Positions 1 through 6,503 of a stretch of DNA of 31,591 nucleotides are shown here, one piece after another; positions within the stretch are counted from its first letter, which is position 1, and every line of letters starts with the position of its first letter. The notes under the pieces were generated by a model. The model saw only the letters and a list, made by a program, of their open reading frames with translations, ran no database searches and was not told where the DNA came from. Origin of the DNA: an uncultured Gemmatimonadota bacterium. Its GTDB lineage: Bacteria > Gemmatimonadota > Gemmatimonadetes > Gemmatimonadales > Gemmatimonadaceae. The translations under genes and the position numbers were made by a program. The stretch spans positions 1 to 31,591 of the forward strand of contig CAMLIT010000040.1 of the NCBI GenBank assembly GCA_946480295.1. Reading direction: 5' to 3'.

Positions 1-791
1 TCTCCGGGGGCGGCGCGGTCTACCACGACCTCGGCAACCTGAACTTCAGCTTCATGACGCCGGCGGTGAAGGGGCGCTTCAGCCGCTACGACCACTTCAC
101 GCGGCCGGTGATCGCCGCGCTGCGCGCGCTCGGCGTGCCGGCGGAGCTGGGCGGCCGCAACGACATCCTCGCCGACGGGCGGAAGATCTCGGGCAACGCA
201 CAGTTCGCGACCCCCGACCGCATGTTCAGCCACGGGACGCTGCTCTTCGATTCCAACCTCGACGACGTCACCGCCGCGCTGCGCCCGAAGCCCGGCAAGG
301 TCGAGTCGAAGGGGATCAAGTCCATCCGCAGCCGCGTGGCGAACATCAGCGAGTTCGTGCGCGAGCCGATCACCGTCGAGGAGCTGCGCGAGCGCGTGCT
401 CGAGGCGATCTTCGGCACGCGCGACCGCGCGCGCATCCCGAGCATCGAGGTCACCGCCGCCGACTGGGACGCGGTGCACGCGCTCGTCGAGCGGAAGTAC
501 GGCAGCTGGGCGTGGAATTACGGCGAGGATCCGCCGTACAACGTGCAGCGCGCGCAGCGCTTCCCGGCGGGGGAGATCGACGCGCGCGTGGACGTGCAGC
601 ACGGCCGCATCGAGGCGCTGCGCCTCTTCGGCGACTTCATGGGGCAGCGCGACGTCGGCGAGCTGGAGACGCGGCTGCGCGGCGTGCGCTACGAGCGCCC
701 CGCCGTCGCCGCGGCGCTCGCCCTCGTGGACGTGGGGGCCTACTTCGGCGACATCAGCGCCGAGGACGTGGCGAGCGCGATCTGCGGCTGA
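1..791 (+). CDS. lplA: Lipoate-protein ligase, C-terminal part (5' end outside window)
   Basis: The reading frame is open from base 3, so the gene starts before the window; about 262 residues are visible. The first visible residues read SGGGAVYHDLGNLNFSF, the signature of the LplA/LplJ family, which activates lipoate with ATP and attaches it to lysines of E2 and GcvH lipoyl domains in the cytoplasm. The motif DGRKISGNAQ carries the conserved catalytic lysine and is followed by the family's HGTLLFDSNLD segment. The C-terminal accessory domain (KYGSWAWNYGEDPPYN, then a beta-rich tail) is present, so this is the long, self-sufficient type rather than a bare transferase domain. Family proteins are about 330 residues, so roughly 70 N-terminal residues lie outside. 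It converges on the redoxin gene with 6 bp between stop codons. Confidence 0.93.
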   Translation, partial: SGGGAVYHDLGNLNFSFMTPAVKGRFSRYDHFTRPVIAALRALGVPAELGGRNDILADGRKISGNAQFATPDRMFSHGTLLFDSNLDDVTAALRPKPGKVESKGIKSIRSRVANISEFVREPITVEELRERVLEAIFGTRDRARIPSIEVTAADWDAVHALVERKYGSWAWNYGEDPPYNVQRAQRFPAGEIDARVDVQHGRIEALRLFGDFMGQRDVGELETRLRGVRYERPAVAAALALVDVGAYFGDISAEDVASAICG

Positions 792-797
792 TCGCGC

Positions 798-1304
798 TCA
801 CCAGTCGGACTCGGGGACGTTGCACTCCGGGCACTGGATGCTGGCGAAGACGAGCCACTCGATGACCTCCCTCGCGGTCGTCGGCCACATCCGCTCGCCG
901 GGGCGCATCGCGCCGTAGATCTCGCGGTAGTGGTCGGTGACGAAGAGCGCCGGCGCCGACGCGCCCGTGCCGTCCACGGCGCCCACGCGCTCGTGCAGCC
1001 GGCCGCCCTCGTCGACGAGCAGCGGGAAGGGCCACGGCCAGCTCGCGGGGAGCGCCGGGCCGTGCGCCGCCGTCACGACGAGCACCTTCCCGTCCTCCGC
1101 CTCCACGTCCGTCCGCGCCGCGGCGAGCGCGTCGAGCAGGCGGGCCACCTCCGGCGGCACGCCGGCCGCCCCGAGCATCACCATCACCAGGTCCCACTTC
1201 GGCCGGTAGCTGTCGAGGCTCACCGTGCCGCCGTCGCGCGTCGGCAGCGTGGCATCTGGAAAGAGGCGGCCCGTCCCGCCCGGGCTGTGGCTGCTGTTCG
1301 GCAT
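798..1304 (-). CDS. Redoxin-like (thioredoxin-fold) protein with C-terminal CPEC
   Basis: This 168-residue protein has an AhpC/TSA-redoxin type fold: LFPDATLPTRDGGTVSLDSY at residues 14-33, a strand-loop at 38-52, and APALFVTDHYREIY near 118-130. Where redoxins normally carry their active Cys (after the first core strand) it reads MLGAAGVPPE and has no cysteine. The only cysteines are C158 and C161 in a C-terminal IQCPEC motif, which could bind metal or act as a dithiol; this is inference. The start was chosen at the ATG where the fold begins, 8 bp after the ScdA_N gene, because upstream codons in this frame are non-protein-like. It is last in the six-gene minus-strand operon. A cytoplasmic place is likely since no signal peptide is visible. 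The exact reaction is unknown. Confidence 0.8.
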   Translation of the reverse strand: MPNSSHSPGGTGRLFPDATLPTRDGGTVSLDSYRPKWDLVMVMLGAAGVPPEVARLLDALAAARTDVEAEDGKVLVVTAAHGPALPASWPWPFPLLVDEGGRLHERVGAVDGTGASAPALFVTDHYREIYGAMRPGERMWPTTAREVIEWLVFASIQCPECNVPESDW

Positions 1305-1312
1305 GGCGGCGC

Positions 1313-1555
1313 CTACACGAAGGCGGCCTCGCGCAGCGCGCCGCACAGCGCGACGGCGTCGACGCCGTTCGCCCGCGCCGCATCCTCGACCGTCAGCACG
1401 CCGCTGCAGCAGGTGTCCACGCCGAAGCGGTTGAAGACGCGGAAGGTGGATGGGAAGTGGGCCAGCACCGCGTTCACGGTGAGCGAGCAATCGAGGTCGA
1501 TCCGGCCGACGCGCATGCCGTCCGCCTGCCGAGCGAGTCCGTCGTCCTGGGTCAT
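1313..1555 (-). CDS. ScdA_N / DUF542 domain protein (RIC N-terminal domain)
   Basis: An 80-residue protein made almost only of the ScdA_N domain: SLTVNAVLAHFPSTFRVFNRFGVDTCCSG (given here in parts: VNAVLAHFPSTFRVF at about 27-41, FGVDTCCSG at 44-52). The CC pair at 49-50 is the hallmark of the domain that precedes the hemerythrin-like di-iron part in RIC/YtfE/ScdA, proteins that repair iron-sulfur clusters after nitrosative or oxidative damage. The hemerythrin part is absent and no separate hemerythrin gene is in the window. Its ATG overlaps the MerR stop (ATGA), and GGGAGGG lies 6 nt upstream of the start, so it is translationally coupled. Role in Fe-S or thiol/NO stress is inferred from the family. 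Confidence 0.88.
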   Translation of the reverse strand: MTQDDGLARQADGMRVGRIDLDCSLTVNAVLAHFPSTFRVFNRFGVDTCCSGVLTVEDAARANGVDAVALCGALREAAFV

Positions 1556-2013
1556 CGTGTCCCTCCCGATGCGATGAGTCGCGTGGTGTCGATGTGGCCG
1601 AGCGCGTCGAGCAGCGGGCAGTCCCCGACGGGACCCCGTCCGCCGTGACAGCGCCCGGCGAGATGGACGAGCGCGTGCTTGATGCGCTCGAGGTCGTGCA
1701 GCTTGCGGTCGATGTCGGCGATCTTCGCCTCGGCGCGCGCCTTCACCGCCGCAGCGGGAGTGGTCGGATCGAGCCGCAGCGCGAGCAGCTCGCCGATCTC
1801 GGCGAGCGTGAAGCCGAGCTCCTGCGCCCGCTTGATGAAGCGGAGGCGATCGAGCGCGTCGGGGCCGTACTCGCGGTAGCCCGACGGGCGCCGCTGCGGC
1901 TCGGGCAGCAGACCGCGCCGCTCGTAGTAGCGCACGGTCTGGATGTTGACGCCCGCGCGCTGCGCGAGCTCGCCGATCTTCATCGGCACCTCGGTCGTCC
2001 CGGACGTGGACAT
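1552..2013 (-). CDS. MerR-family transcriptional regulator, metal- or thiol-sensing type
   Basis: A 153-residue MerR protein: winged helix MKIGELAQRAGVNIQTVRYY (residues 11-30) with the ERRGLLPEP and SGYREY segments, then the dimerisation helix (about 83-118) and a metal-loop-like C-terminus. C122 and C132 (CHGGRGPVGDC, then PLL) match the C-terminal cysteine loop of MerR and related heavy-metal regulators. The position equivalent to MerR Cys82 is Ala87, so the classical three-cysteine Hg(II) site is incomplete. Start: ATG in a TGATG overlap with the ilvA stop, preceded by AGGAGG at 7 nt; a GTG codon just before or the internal Met11 are alternatives. It is the fourth gene of the operon whose promoter at 4232-4262 has MerR-operator architecture, so autoregulation is likely. 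The inducer is unknown. Confidence 0.93.
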   Translation of the reverse strand: MSTSGTTEVPMKIGELAQRAGVNIQTVRYYERRGLLPEPQRRPSGYREYGPDALDRLRFIKRAQELGFTLAEIGELLALRLDPTTPAAAVKARAEAKIADIDRKLHDLERIKHALVHLAGRCHGGRGPVGDCPLLDALGHIDTTRLIASGGTR

Positions 2014-3239
2014 CACGTCTCCTCCTGCACGCGGAAGCCGTGCCGTTCCAGCAAGGTGATGATGGCCTGCACGTGGTCGCGGCCGCGCGTCTCGAGGTGC
2101 ATGACGATCTCCACGTCGCGCATCGAGATGTCCGCGTAGGCCCGCCGGTGCGCCACGTGCATGACGTTGGCGCCCGTGTCGGCGACGAGCTGCGTGAGCC
2201 TGGCGAGGTTGCCCGGACGGTCGGGCACCTTCACCGCCAGGCGCGCGAAGCGCCCGTCGGCGAGGAGGCCCCGCGCGATGATCCGCTCGACGAGGGTGAC
2301 GTCGATGTTGCCGCCGGAGAGCACCATCGCCGTGACGTCGCCGGCGGCGATCGGCAGCCTGCCCCCGACCAGCGCGGCGAGCGGCACGGCGCCCGCGCCC
2401 TCGGCGAGCACCTTCTCGTGCTCGAGGAGCAGGTGCACGGCCGCGGCGATCTCCTCCTCGCCGACGGCGACGATGTCGTCCACGTACCGCTCGATGAGGG
2501 GGAAGGTGCGGTCGCCCACGCGCTTCACGGCGATGCCGTCGGCGATCGTGTCGGTGGTCTCGATCTTCACGACGTGGCCTGCCTGACGAGAGGCGAGCGC
2601 CGAGGGCGCCGCGGCCGACTCGATGCCGTAGATGCGCACCCCGAGCCGCTGCTCCCGGATCGCCAGCGCGATCCCCGAGATCAGCCCGCCGCCGCCGATC
2701 GGGACCACGACCGCGGTCAGGTCGGGAAGCTGCTCGAGCAGCTCGAGCCCGATCGTCCCCTGCCCCGCGATCACCCGCTCGTCGTCGAAGGCGTGGACGA
2801 GCACGCGGTGCTCCTCCGCCTCGAGCCGCCGCGCCTCGACCATCGCGTCGGACAGCGTGGCGCCACGGAAGCGGACGTCGGCGCCGAAGCGACGCGTATT
2901 CGCGACCTTGATGAGCGGCGTGTGCTCGGGCATCACGACCTGCACGGGGACGCCGAGCCGCGCGCCGTGGTAGGCCACGGCCTGCGCGTGGTTGCCCGCG
3001 CTCGCCGTGACGACGCCGCGCCGCCGCTCCTCCGGGGAGAGGGCGAGCAGGCGGTTCAGCGCGCCGCGGTCCTTGAACGATCCGGTGCGCTGGAGGTTCT
3101 CGAGCTTGAGGTGCAGCGCGCCGGGCACGCGGTCGCGCAGGGCGAGCGCGGGCACCACGGGGGTGCGGACGATCGCGTCCCCGATGCGCTCGCGCGCCGC
3201 GCGGACGTCGTCGAAGGTCGGCATGGCTGCGTCGCCCAT
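2013..3239 (-). CDS. ilvA: Threonine ammonia-lyase with C-terminal ACT domain
   Basis: This PLP enzyme of 408 residues deaminates threonine to 2-oxobutyrate and ammonia (fold type II, serine/threonine dehydratase family). The PLP lysine is K56 in GSFKDRGA; SAGNHAQ (80-86) binds the substrate carboxylate; GGGGL (182-186) holds the PLP phosphate; LSGGN lies near the end of the catalytic domain. The last 80 residues (from about 328, VKVPDRPGNLARLTQLVADT) form one ACT-like domain, the arrangement of the shorter, about 400-residue ilvA/tdcB-related enzymes rather than the 510-residue two-ACT biosynthetic type. It follows the reductase gene with 2 bp between them; Met6 is an alternative start. Its place in a MerR-controlled stress-like operon without other isoleucine genes is unusual. 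The domain assignment is firm; whether it serves isoleucine synthesis or another role is open. Confidence 0.93.
   Translation of the reverse strand: MGDAAMPTFDDVRAARERIGDAIVRTPVVPALALRDRVPGALHLKLENLQRTGSFKDRGALNRLLALSPEERRRGVVTASAGNHAQAVAYHGARLGVPVQVVMPEHTPLIKVANTRRFGADVRFRGATLSDAMVEARRLEAEEHRVLVHAFDDERVIAGQGTIGLELLEQLPDLTAVVVPIGGGGLISGIALAIREQRLGVRIYGIESAAAPSALASRQAGHVVKIETTDTIADGIAVKRVGDRTFPLIERYVDDIVAVGEEEIAAAVHLLLEHEKVLAEGAGAVPLAALVGGRLPIAAGDVTAMVLSGGNIDVTLVERIIARGLLADGRFARLAVKVPDRPGNLARLTQLVADTGANVMHVAHRRAYADISMRDVEIVMHLETRGRDHVQAIITLLERHGFRVQEET
2018..2026 (-). promoter_or_regulatory. Ribosome binding site of the MerR gene, inside the end of ilvA
   Basis: On the minus strand AGGAGGAGA lies 4 nt before the ATG at 2013 (the AGGAGG core is at 7 nt). 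It sits in the last codons of the threonine ammonia-lyase gene (Gln-Glu-Glu-Thr). It supports the ATG at 2013 over the internal Met codon at 1983. Confidence 0.7.
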
Positions 3240-3241
3240 CC

Positions 3242-3985
3242 TCAGTAGCCCGTGTACATCTCGATGCGGATGTCGCCGCCGGGCACGCCGGCGCGCTCGA
3301 GCTCCTGGCAGATCCCCGAGATGAGCAGCGTGGAGCCGGACACGTAGTACCGCGGCCCGCGCAGCTCGCCGAGGTGGCGCGCGAGCATCGCCGCGCCCAG
3401 CCGCTCCGTCTCCCCCGTCCAGTCGAGGCGCGACGTCTCCATGCGCGTCATCGTCGGCACGACGCGGAGGCCGTCGATCAGCGCCTCGAGCCCCATCAGC
3501 TCGCCCAGGTACGCGGCGTCCTCGGGGCGGCGGTTCGAGTAGAAGAGCACCGCGTCGAGCGAGCCGCGCCTGGTGAGGTCGCGCTCCCCGTCGAGCGAGA
3601 CGGCGCGCAGCGCGGCGCGGAAGGGCGCCACGCCGACGCCGCCGGCGATCATCACGATGCGGCGCCCGTCCGCGCCGCGAAGGGACAGGTCGTCCGCCGG
3701 CCCGTCGAGGAGCACCGGCGCGCCGATCGGCAGCTCGGCGATCGACCGCTTGAACGCGGTGTCGCGCAGCCGCATCAGCAGCAGGAGGTCCGCCTCGTCA
3801 GGCGCGCTCGCGATGGACATGCTGCGTGTCGGTCCCTGCGCGTCCTCGTATGGCGGGGCGACGAGCGTGACGTCCACGTACTGCCCCGGCGAGAAATCGA
3901 ATCCCGGCGGACGGCTCACGTAGCAGGCGAGCGTGTCCTCCGCGACGAGCTCGCGGAAGACGATGCGGCTCTCGAGACAGCTCAT
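3242..3985 (-). CDS. FAD/NAD(P)H-dependent oxidoreductase of the ferredoxin-NADP reductase superfamily
   Basis: A 247-residue, two-domain flavoreductase. The FAD domain has PGQYVDVTL (33-41) and RSMSIAS (54-60), the RxYS-type flavin motif with Met in place of Tyr. The NAD(P) domain has IAGGVGVAPF (113-122), the nucleotide-binding GGxGxxP loop, followed by FYSNRRPEDAAY and the C-terminal YVSGSTLLI and EMYTGY, where an aromatic residue ends the chain as in plant-type reductases. There is no 2Fe-2S or globin domain, so its electron partner is a separate protein not identified here. The start was placed at the ATG overlapping the preceding small gene (ATGA), because residues further upstream are low-complexity Arg/Pro. 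Cytoplasmic; a diaphorase or ferredoxin reductase feeding a redox or repair protein is plausible. Confidence 0.9.
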   Translation of the reverse strand: MSCLESRIVFRELVAEDTLACYVSRPPGFDFSPGQYVDVTLVAPPYEDAQGPTRSMSIASAPDEADLLLLMRLRDTAFKRSIAELPIGAPVLLDGPADDLSLRGADGRRIVMIAGGVGVAPFRAALRAVSLDGERDLTRRGSLDAVLFYSNRRPEDAAYLGELMGLEALIDGLRVVPTMTRMETSRLDWTGETERLGAAMLARHLGELRGPRYYVSGSTLLISGICQELERAGVPGGDIRIEMYTGY

Positions 3986-4185
3986 GCGACGCGTCCATGG
4001 CCCGGGGCGCGCACGACGCGCGCGAGCAGGGCGAGCCACCCGCCGGGCGCCGGCTCGCGCGCCGTGTCATCCCGCGGAGTCGTCGGAGGCTCGGGCCGGC
4101 GCGGCGCGATCGGGCGCCCCTCGGCGTCCATGCCGGCCAGCTCCGCCCAGCTCTTCCACCCGCAGCATTCGTGCGATCTGGACAT
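3982..4185 (-). CDS. Small protein with N-terminal CC motif, first gene of the MerR-type operon
   Basis: This 67-residue reading frame begins MSRSHECCGWKSWAELAG and is followed by a Pro/Arg-rich linker and a short hydrophobic helix (GWLALLARVV, about 49-58). It is likely real: GGAGG lies 6 nt before its ATG, it is the first start after the MerR-type promoter, and its stop overlaps the ATG of the reductase (ATGA). Cys7-Cys8 next to His5 could bind a metal or heme iron; that is speculation. I do not recognise the family. It is too short for a confident function and might also act as a leader peptide that couples translation of the operon. Confidence 0.6.
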   Translation of the reverse strand: MSRSHECCGWKSWAELAGMDAEGRPIAPRRPEPPTTPRDDTAREPAPGGWLALLARVVRAPGHGRVA

Positions 4186-4231
4186 CTCGTTCCTCCATTC
4201 GCGCCGGGCGACGGCCGCGGCGCACGAATGG

Positions 4232-4262
4232 AGGATACGCCTGTACTCTGGTATAGAGTCAA
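4232..4262 (-). promoter_or_regulatory. MerR-type promoter/operator with 19-bp spacer
   Basis: On the minus strand a -35 box TTGACT (4257-4262) and a -10 box TATCCT (4232-4237) are separated by exactly 19 bp. The spacer holds the imperfect dyad CTATAC-CAGA-GTACAG (4241-4256), the half-site and 4-nt centre arrangement of mer operators. Over-long 19-20 bp spacers with a dyad are the hallmark of promoters untwisted by MerR-family activators (mer, znt, cue systems). Transcription would start near 4224 and run into the operon at 4185. The site begins 23 bp after the stop of hyfI. Confidence 0.82.
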
Positions 4263-4284
4263 GGGTTCGCCACCACCCCGGCGC

Positions 4285-4962
4285 TCAACGCGTCTCCAGC
4301 CGGCCGAGCAGCCGCAGCAGGCCATCGAGGATCGTCAGCGGATGCGGCGGGTCGCCGGGGATCCAGAGATCCACCGGGATCTCCGGCGGGATGCCCACGA
4401 TCTCGGGGCTGCCGCGGTAGATCCCGCCGCTCACCGCCGCGGTGCCGACGGCGATGACGAGCCGCGGATCGGGAAGGGCCTCGTACACCCGCCGCAGCGC
4501 ATCGCGCATGTTCACGTTCACCGCGCCGGTGATGACGATGCCGTCGGCGTGGCGCGGCGACGCGACGAACTGGATGCCGAAGCGCGCCGAGTCGAAGACG
4601 ACGTTGCCGAGCGCGACGAGCTCCGCCTCGCAGGCGCCGCAGCTCCCGGCGACGACGGAGCGCAGGCGCAGCGAGCGCCCGAGCAGCTTCCGCAGCCGCG
4701 CATCGAGCGCGGTGGCGAGCGCGATCGCACCGTCGGGCGCGGCGAGGCCGTCGCGCGTCCGGCTCGCCAGGCGGTGGTCGCGCGTGTACGTCGCGCCGTC
4801 GCGGGCCTCCTCGGGCGAGAAGAGGCACGCCCCCTCGTCCACGATGCCGCCGTCGGCGCGCACCAGGCGCCCGCGGAATCGCTCCGGGAAGCCGGGCGCC
4901 TCGCGCGGGAAGGGCGACGTCGGCGTTCCCTGCTTCAATCGGATGCGCAGGAGGTCACGCAT
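4285..4962 (-). CDS. hyfI: HyfI/NuoB-like small subunit of an Ehr-type complex, cluster ligands partly lost
   Basis: A 225-residue homologue of group 4 hydrogenase small subunits and NuoB. The core is clear: GSCGACEAEL (107-115), FGIQFVASPRHADGIVITG (128-146), NMRDALRRVYEALPDPRLVI (151-170) and the IPVDLWIPG segment (195-203). Only C108 and C111 remain of the four ligands for the proximal (N2-like) 4Fe-4S cluster: the third is Ala175 (GTAA where GSCA is usual) and the fourth is Asp204 (GDPP where GCPP is usual). Residues 30-80 resemble a ferredoxin-type N-terminal extension seen in some relatives, but only C46 (ACLF) is left. It is last in the operon, 17 bp after hyfG. It should sit peripherally on the cytoplasmic side. 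Fold assignment is sure; electron transfer is doubtful. Confidence 0.9.
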   Translation of the reverse strand: MRDLLRIRLKQGTPTSPFPREAPGFPERFRGRLVRADGGIVDEGACLFSPEEARDGATYTRDHRLASRTRDGLAAPDGAIALATALDARLRKLLGRSLRLRSVVAGSCGACEAELVALGNVVFDSARFGIQFVASPRHADGIVITGAVNVNMRDALRRVYEALPDPRLVIAVGTAAVSGGIYRGSPEIVGIPPEIPVDLWIPGDPPHPLTILDGLLRLLGRLETR

Positions 4963-4979
4963 CGCGGTGCGCCCCGCGC

Positions 4980-6503
4980 TCAGAGGTCATGGCCGGCATA
5001 GGACAGGCTGAAGCTCTTGTTGCAGAGCGGGAAGTCGGAGATCTCGTTCCCCGGCAGCGCGACGGGGATCGCGGCCCAGTTGTGGAACGAGGGATCGACG
5101 ACCTTGTGCCGACGGATGCGGCCCTCGCCGTCGGTGAGCACCGCGTGCGCCACCTCGCCCCGCCACCCCTCCTCCAGCGCCACCACCAGCTCGTCGGGGC
5201 GCAACGCGCCGCAGTCGACGCGCACCTCGCCCGCCGGGAGCGACGCGAGCTGCTCGCGCACGAACTCGAGCGACCGCTGGACCTCGAGCCAGCGCACCAG
5301 CGCCCGGGCGTAGACGTCGCCGGCCCACGCCGTGGAGACGGGGATCTGCGCATAACGATAGACGCCGTACGGGTGGTCGTGGCGGACGTCGCGCGGCACC
5401 TCGCACGAGCGCGCCACCGGTCCGACGAGACCGTGCGTCGCGCACGCCTCCCGCGGCACGATGCCGACGCCCTCGAGCCGCGACTGCACGGATGCCGTGC
5501 CGAAGAAGAGCGAGGCCACGGGCGCCACCTCGCGTTCCAGCTCGGCCACGCGCCGCTGGAGATCGCGGGCCATCTCCGGCTCGATGTCGAAGCAGCTGCC
5601 GCCGGGCCGCACGAGTCCCCGGCCGAAGCGGTTGCCGGAGATCGTCATGAGCATGTTCAGGCAGTCGCCGCGCATCCGGCCGAAGTACGCCGCCGCCGGC
5701 TGGTACGCGGTGTCGCCGGAGATCCCCCCGAGGTCGCCGATGTGGTTGGCGAGCCGCTCGAGCTCGAGCGCGATCCCGCGGATCGCCTGGGCCCGGGCGC
5801 TCTTGTGCGAACGCGCGAGCGCCTCGAGCGCGCCGCACGCCGCGCTCGTGTGCGCGATCACGCTGTCACCGGCGATCGCCTCGGCGACGAGCACCGCTCG
5901 CTCGCGCTCGGCGCCCTCGAGCAGCCGCTCCATCCCCCGATGCTGGAAGCCGAGCATCACCTCCAGCAGCAGGATCCGCTCGCCGTGGAGCTGGAAGCGG
6001 AAGTGTCCCGGCTCGATGACGCCCGCGTGCACCGGCCCCACGCCGACCTCGTGCACCTCCTTCCCCTCGATCCGATCGAAGGCGTACGCCTCGCGCGAGA
6101 GGGGCGCGATCCGCCACGCCGCTGGGGCGTGATCGGGCGGATGGCGGCGCAGCGGCTTGAGCGACGGGTGTCCCTCCGGGACGACGCCGCACTGCTCGGC
6201 GAGCTCTCGCTCGAATCGCGCGGCCTGCGCGCAGTCGGGCGTGAGCGCGGGATACCGCTCGCCGACGATCGTGCTCACCGCGCCGAGCCGGCCGCGCTCG
6301 TCGTCCGCCACCACGGCGATCAGCCGCAGCCGGCGTGCATCCTCCGGTGTCCCGAACAGCGTCACGATGCGGCAGCCCTCGGCGAGGGCGTCGCAGATCG
6401 TCTGGCGGAACGTCCCGACCGGAGACTCGCCCAGCTCTCGCAGGGACACCGCTCGGCGGTTGCCGAGCCTGACGAGGGCGCCCGTGGTCGCCATGGTCGT
6501 CAC
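4980..6503 (-). CDS. hyfG: HyfG-like (NuoC-NuoD fused) large subunit without NiFe ligands
   Basis: 507 residues: a NuoC-like domain (about 1-120, with the typical FERELAEQCGVVPEGHPSLKPLR end) fused to a NuoD/hydrogenase large-subunit domain (about 130-507; VGPVHAGVIEPGHFRF at 155-170, LGFQHRGMERLLEG at 184-197, ELERLANHIGDL at 247-258). In NiFe enzymes the first site reads RxCGxCxxxH; here residues 209-218 are AIAGDSVIAH, so both cysteines are replaced (A211, S214). The C-terminal DPCxxC region reads FPLCNKSF (491-498), leaving C494 and a Ser. It therefore cannot hold a NiFe centre. I chose the GTG at 6503, which overlaps the hyfF stop (GTGA) and has GGGAG at a good distance; ATG at 6494 is the alternative. 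Partner of HyfI in the peripheral arm. Confidence 0.92.
   Translation of the reverse strand: MTTMATTGALVRLGNRRAVSLRELGESPVGTFRQTICDALAEGCRIVTLFGTPEDARRLRLIAVVADDERGRLGAVSTIVGERYPALTPDCAQAARFERELAEQCGVVPEGHPSLKPLRRHPPDHAPAAWRIAPLSREAYAFDRIEGKEVHEVGVGPVHAGVIEPGHFRFQLHGERILLLEVMLGFQHRGMERLLEGAERERAVLVAEAIAGDSVIAHTSAACGALEALARSHKSARAQAIRGIALELERLANHIGDLGGISGDTAYQPAAAYFGRMRGDCLNMLMTISGNRFGRGLVRPGGSCFDIEPEMARDLQRRVAELEREVAPVASLFFGTASVQSRLEGVGIVPREACATHGLVGPVARSCEVPRDVRHDHPYGVYRYAQIPVSTAWAGDVYARALVRWLEVQRSLEFVREQLASLPAGEVRVDCGALRPDELVVALEEGWRGEVAHAVLTDGEGRIRRHKVVDPSFHNWAAIPVALPGNEISDFPLCNKSFSLSYAGHDL

Noticed and set aside
1313..1555. Complete RIC/YtfE repair protein
   Set aside because: The frame ends after the ScdA_N domain and no hemerythrin domain follows in any frame, where a redoxin gene begins instead.
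6494..6494. ATG at 6494 as start of hyfG
   Set aside because: Possible, but the GTG at 6503 has the better-spaced GGGAG and the usual 4-bp overlap with hyfF; kept only as an alternative.
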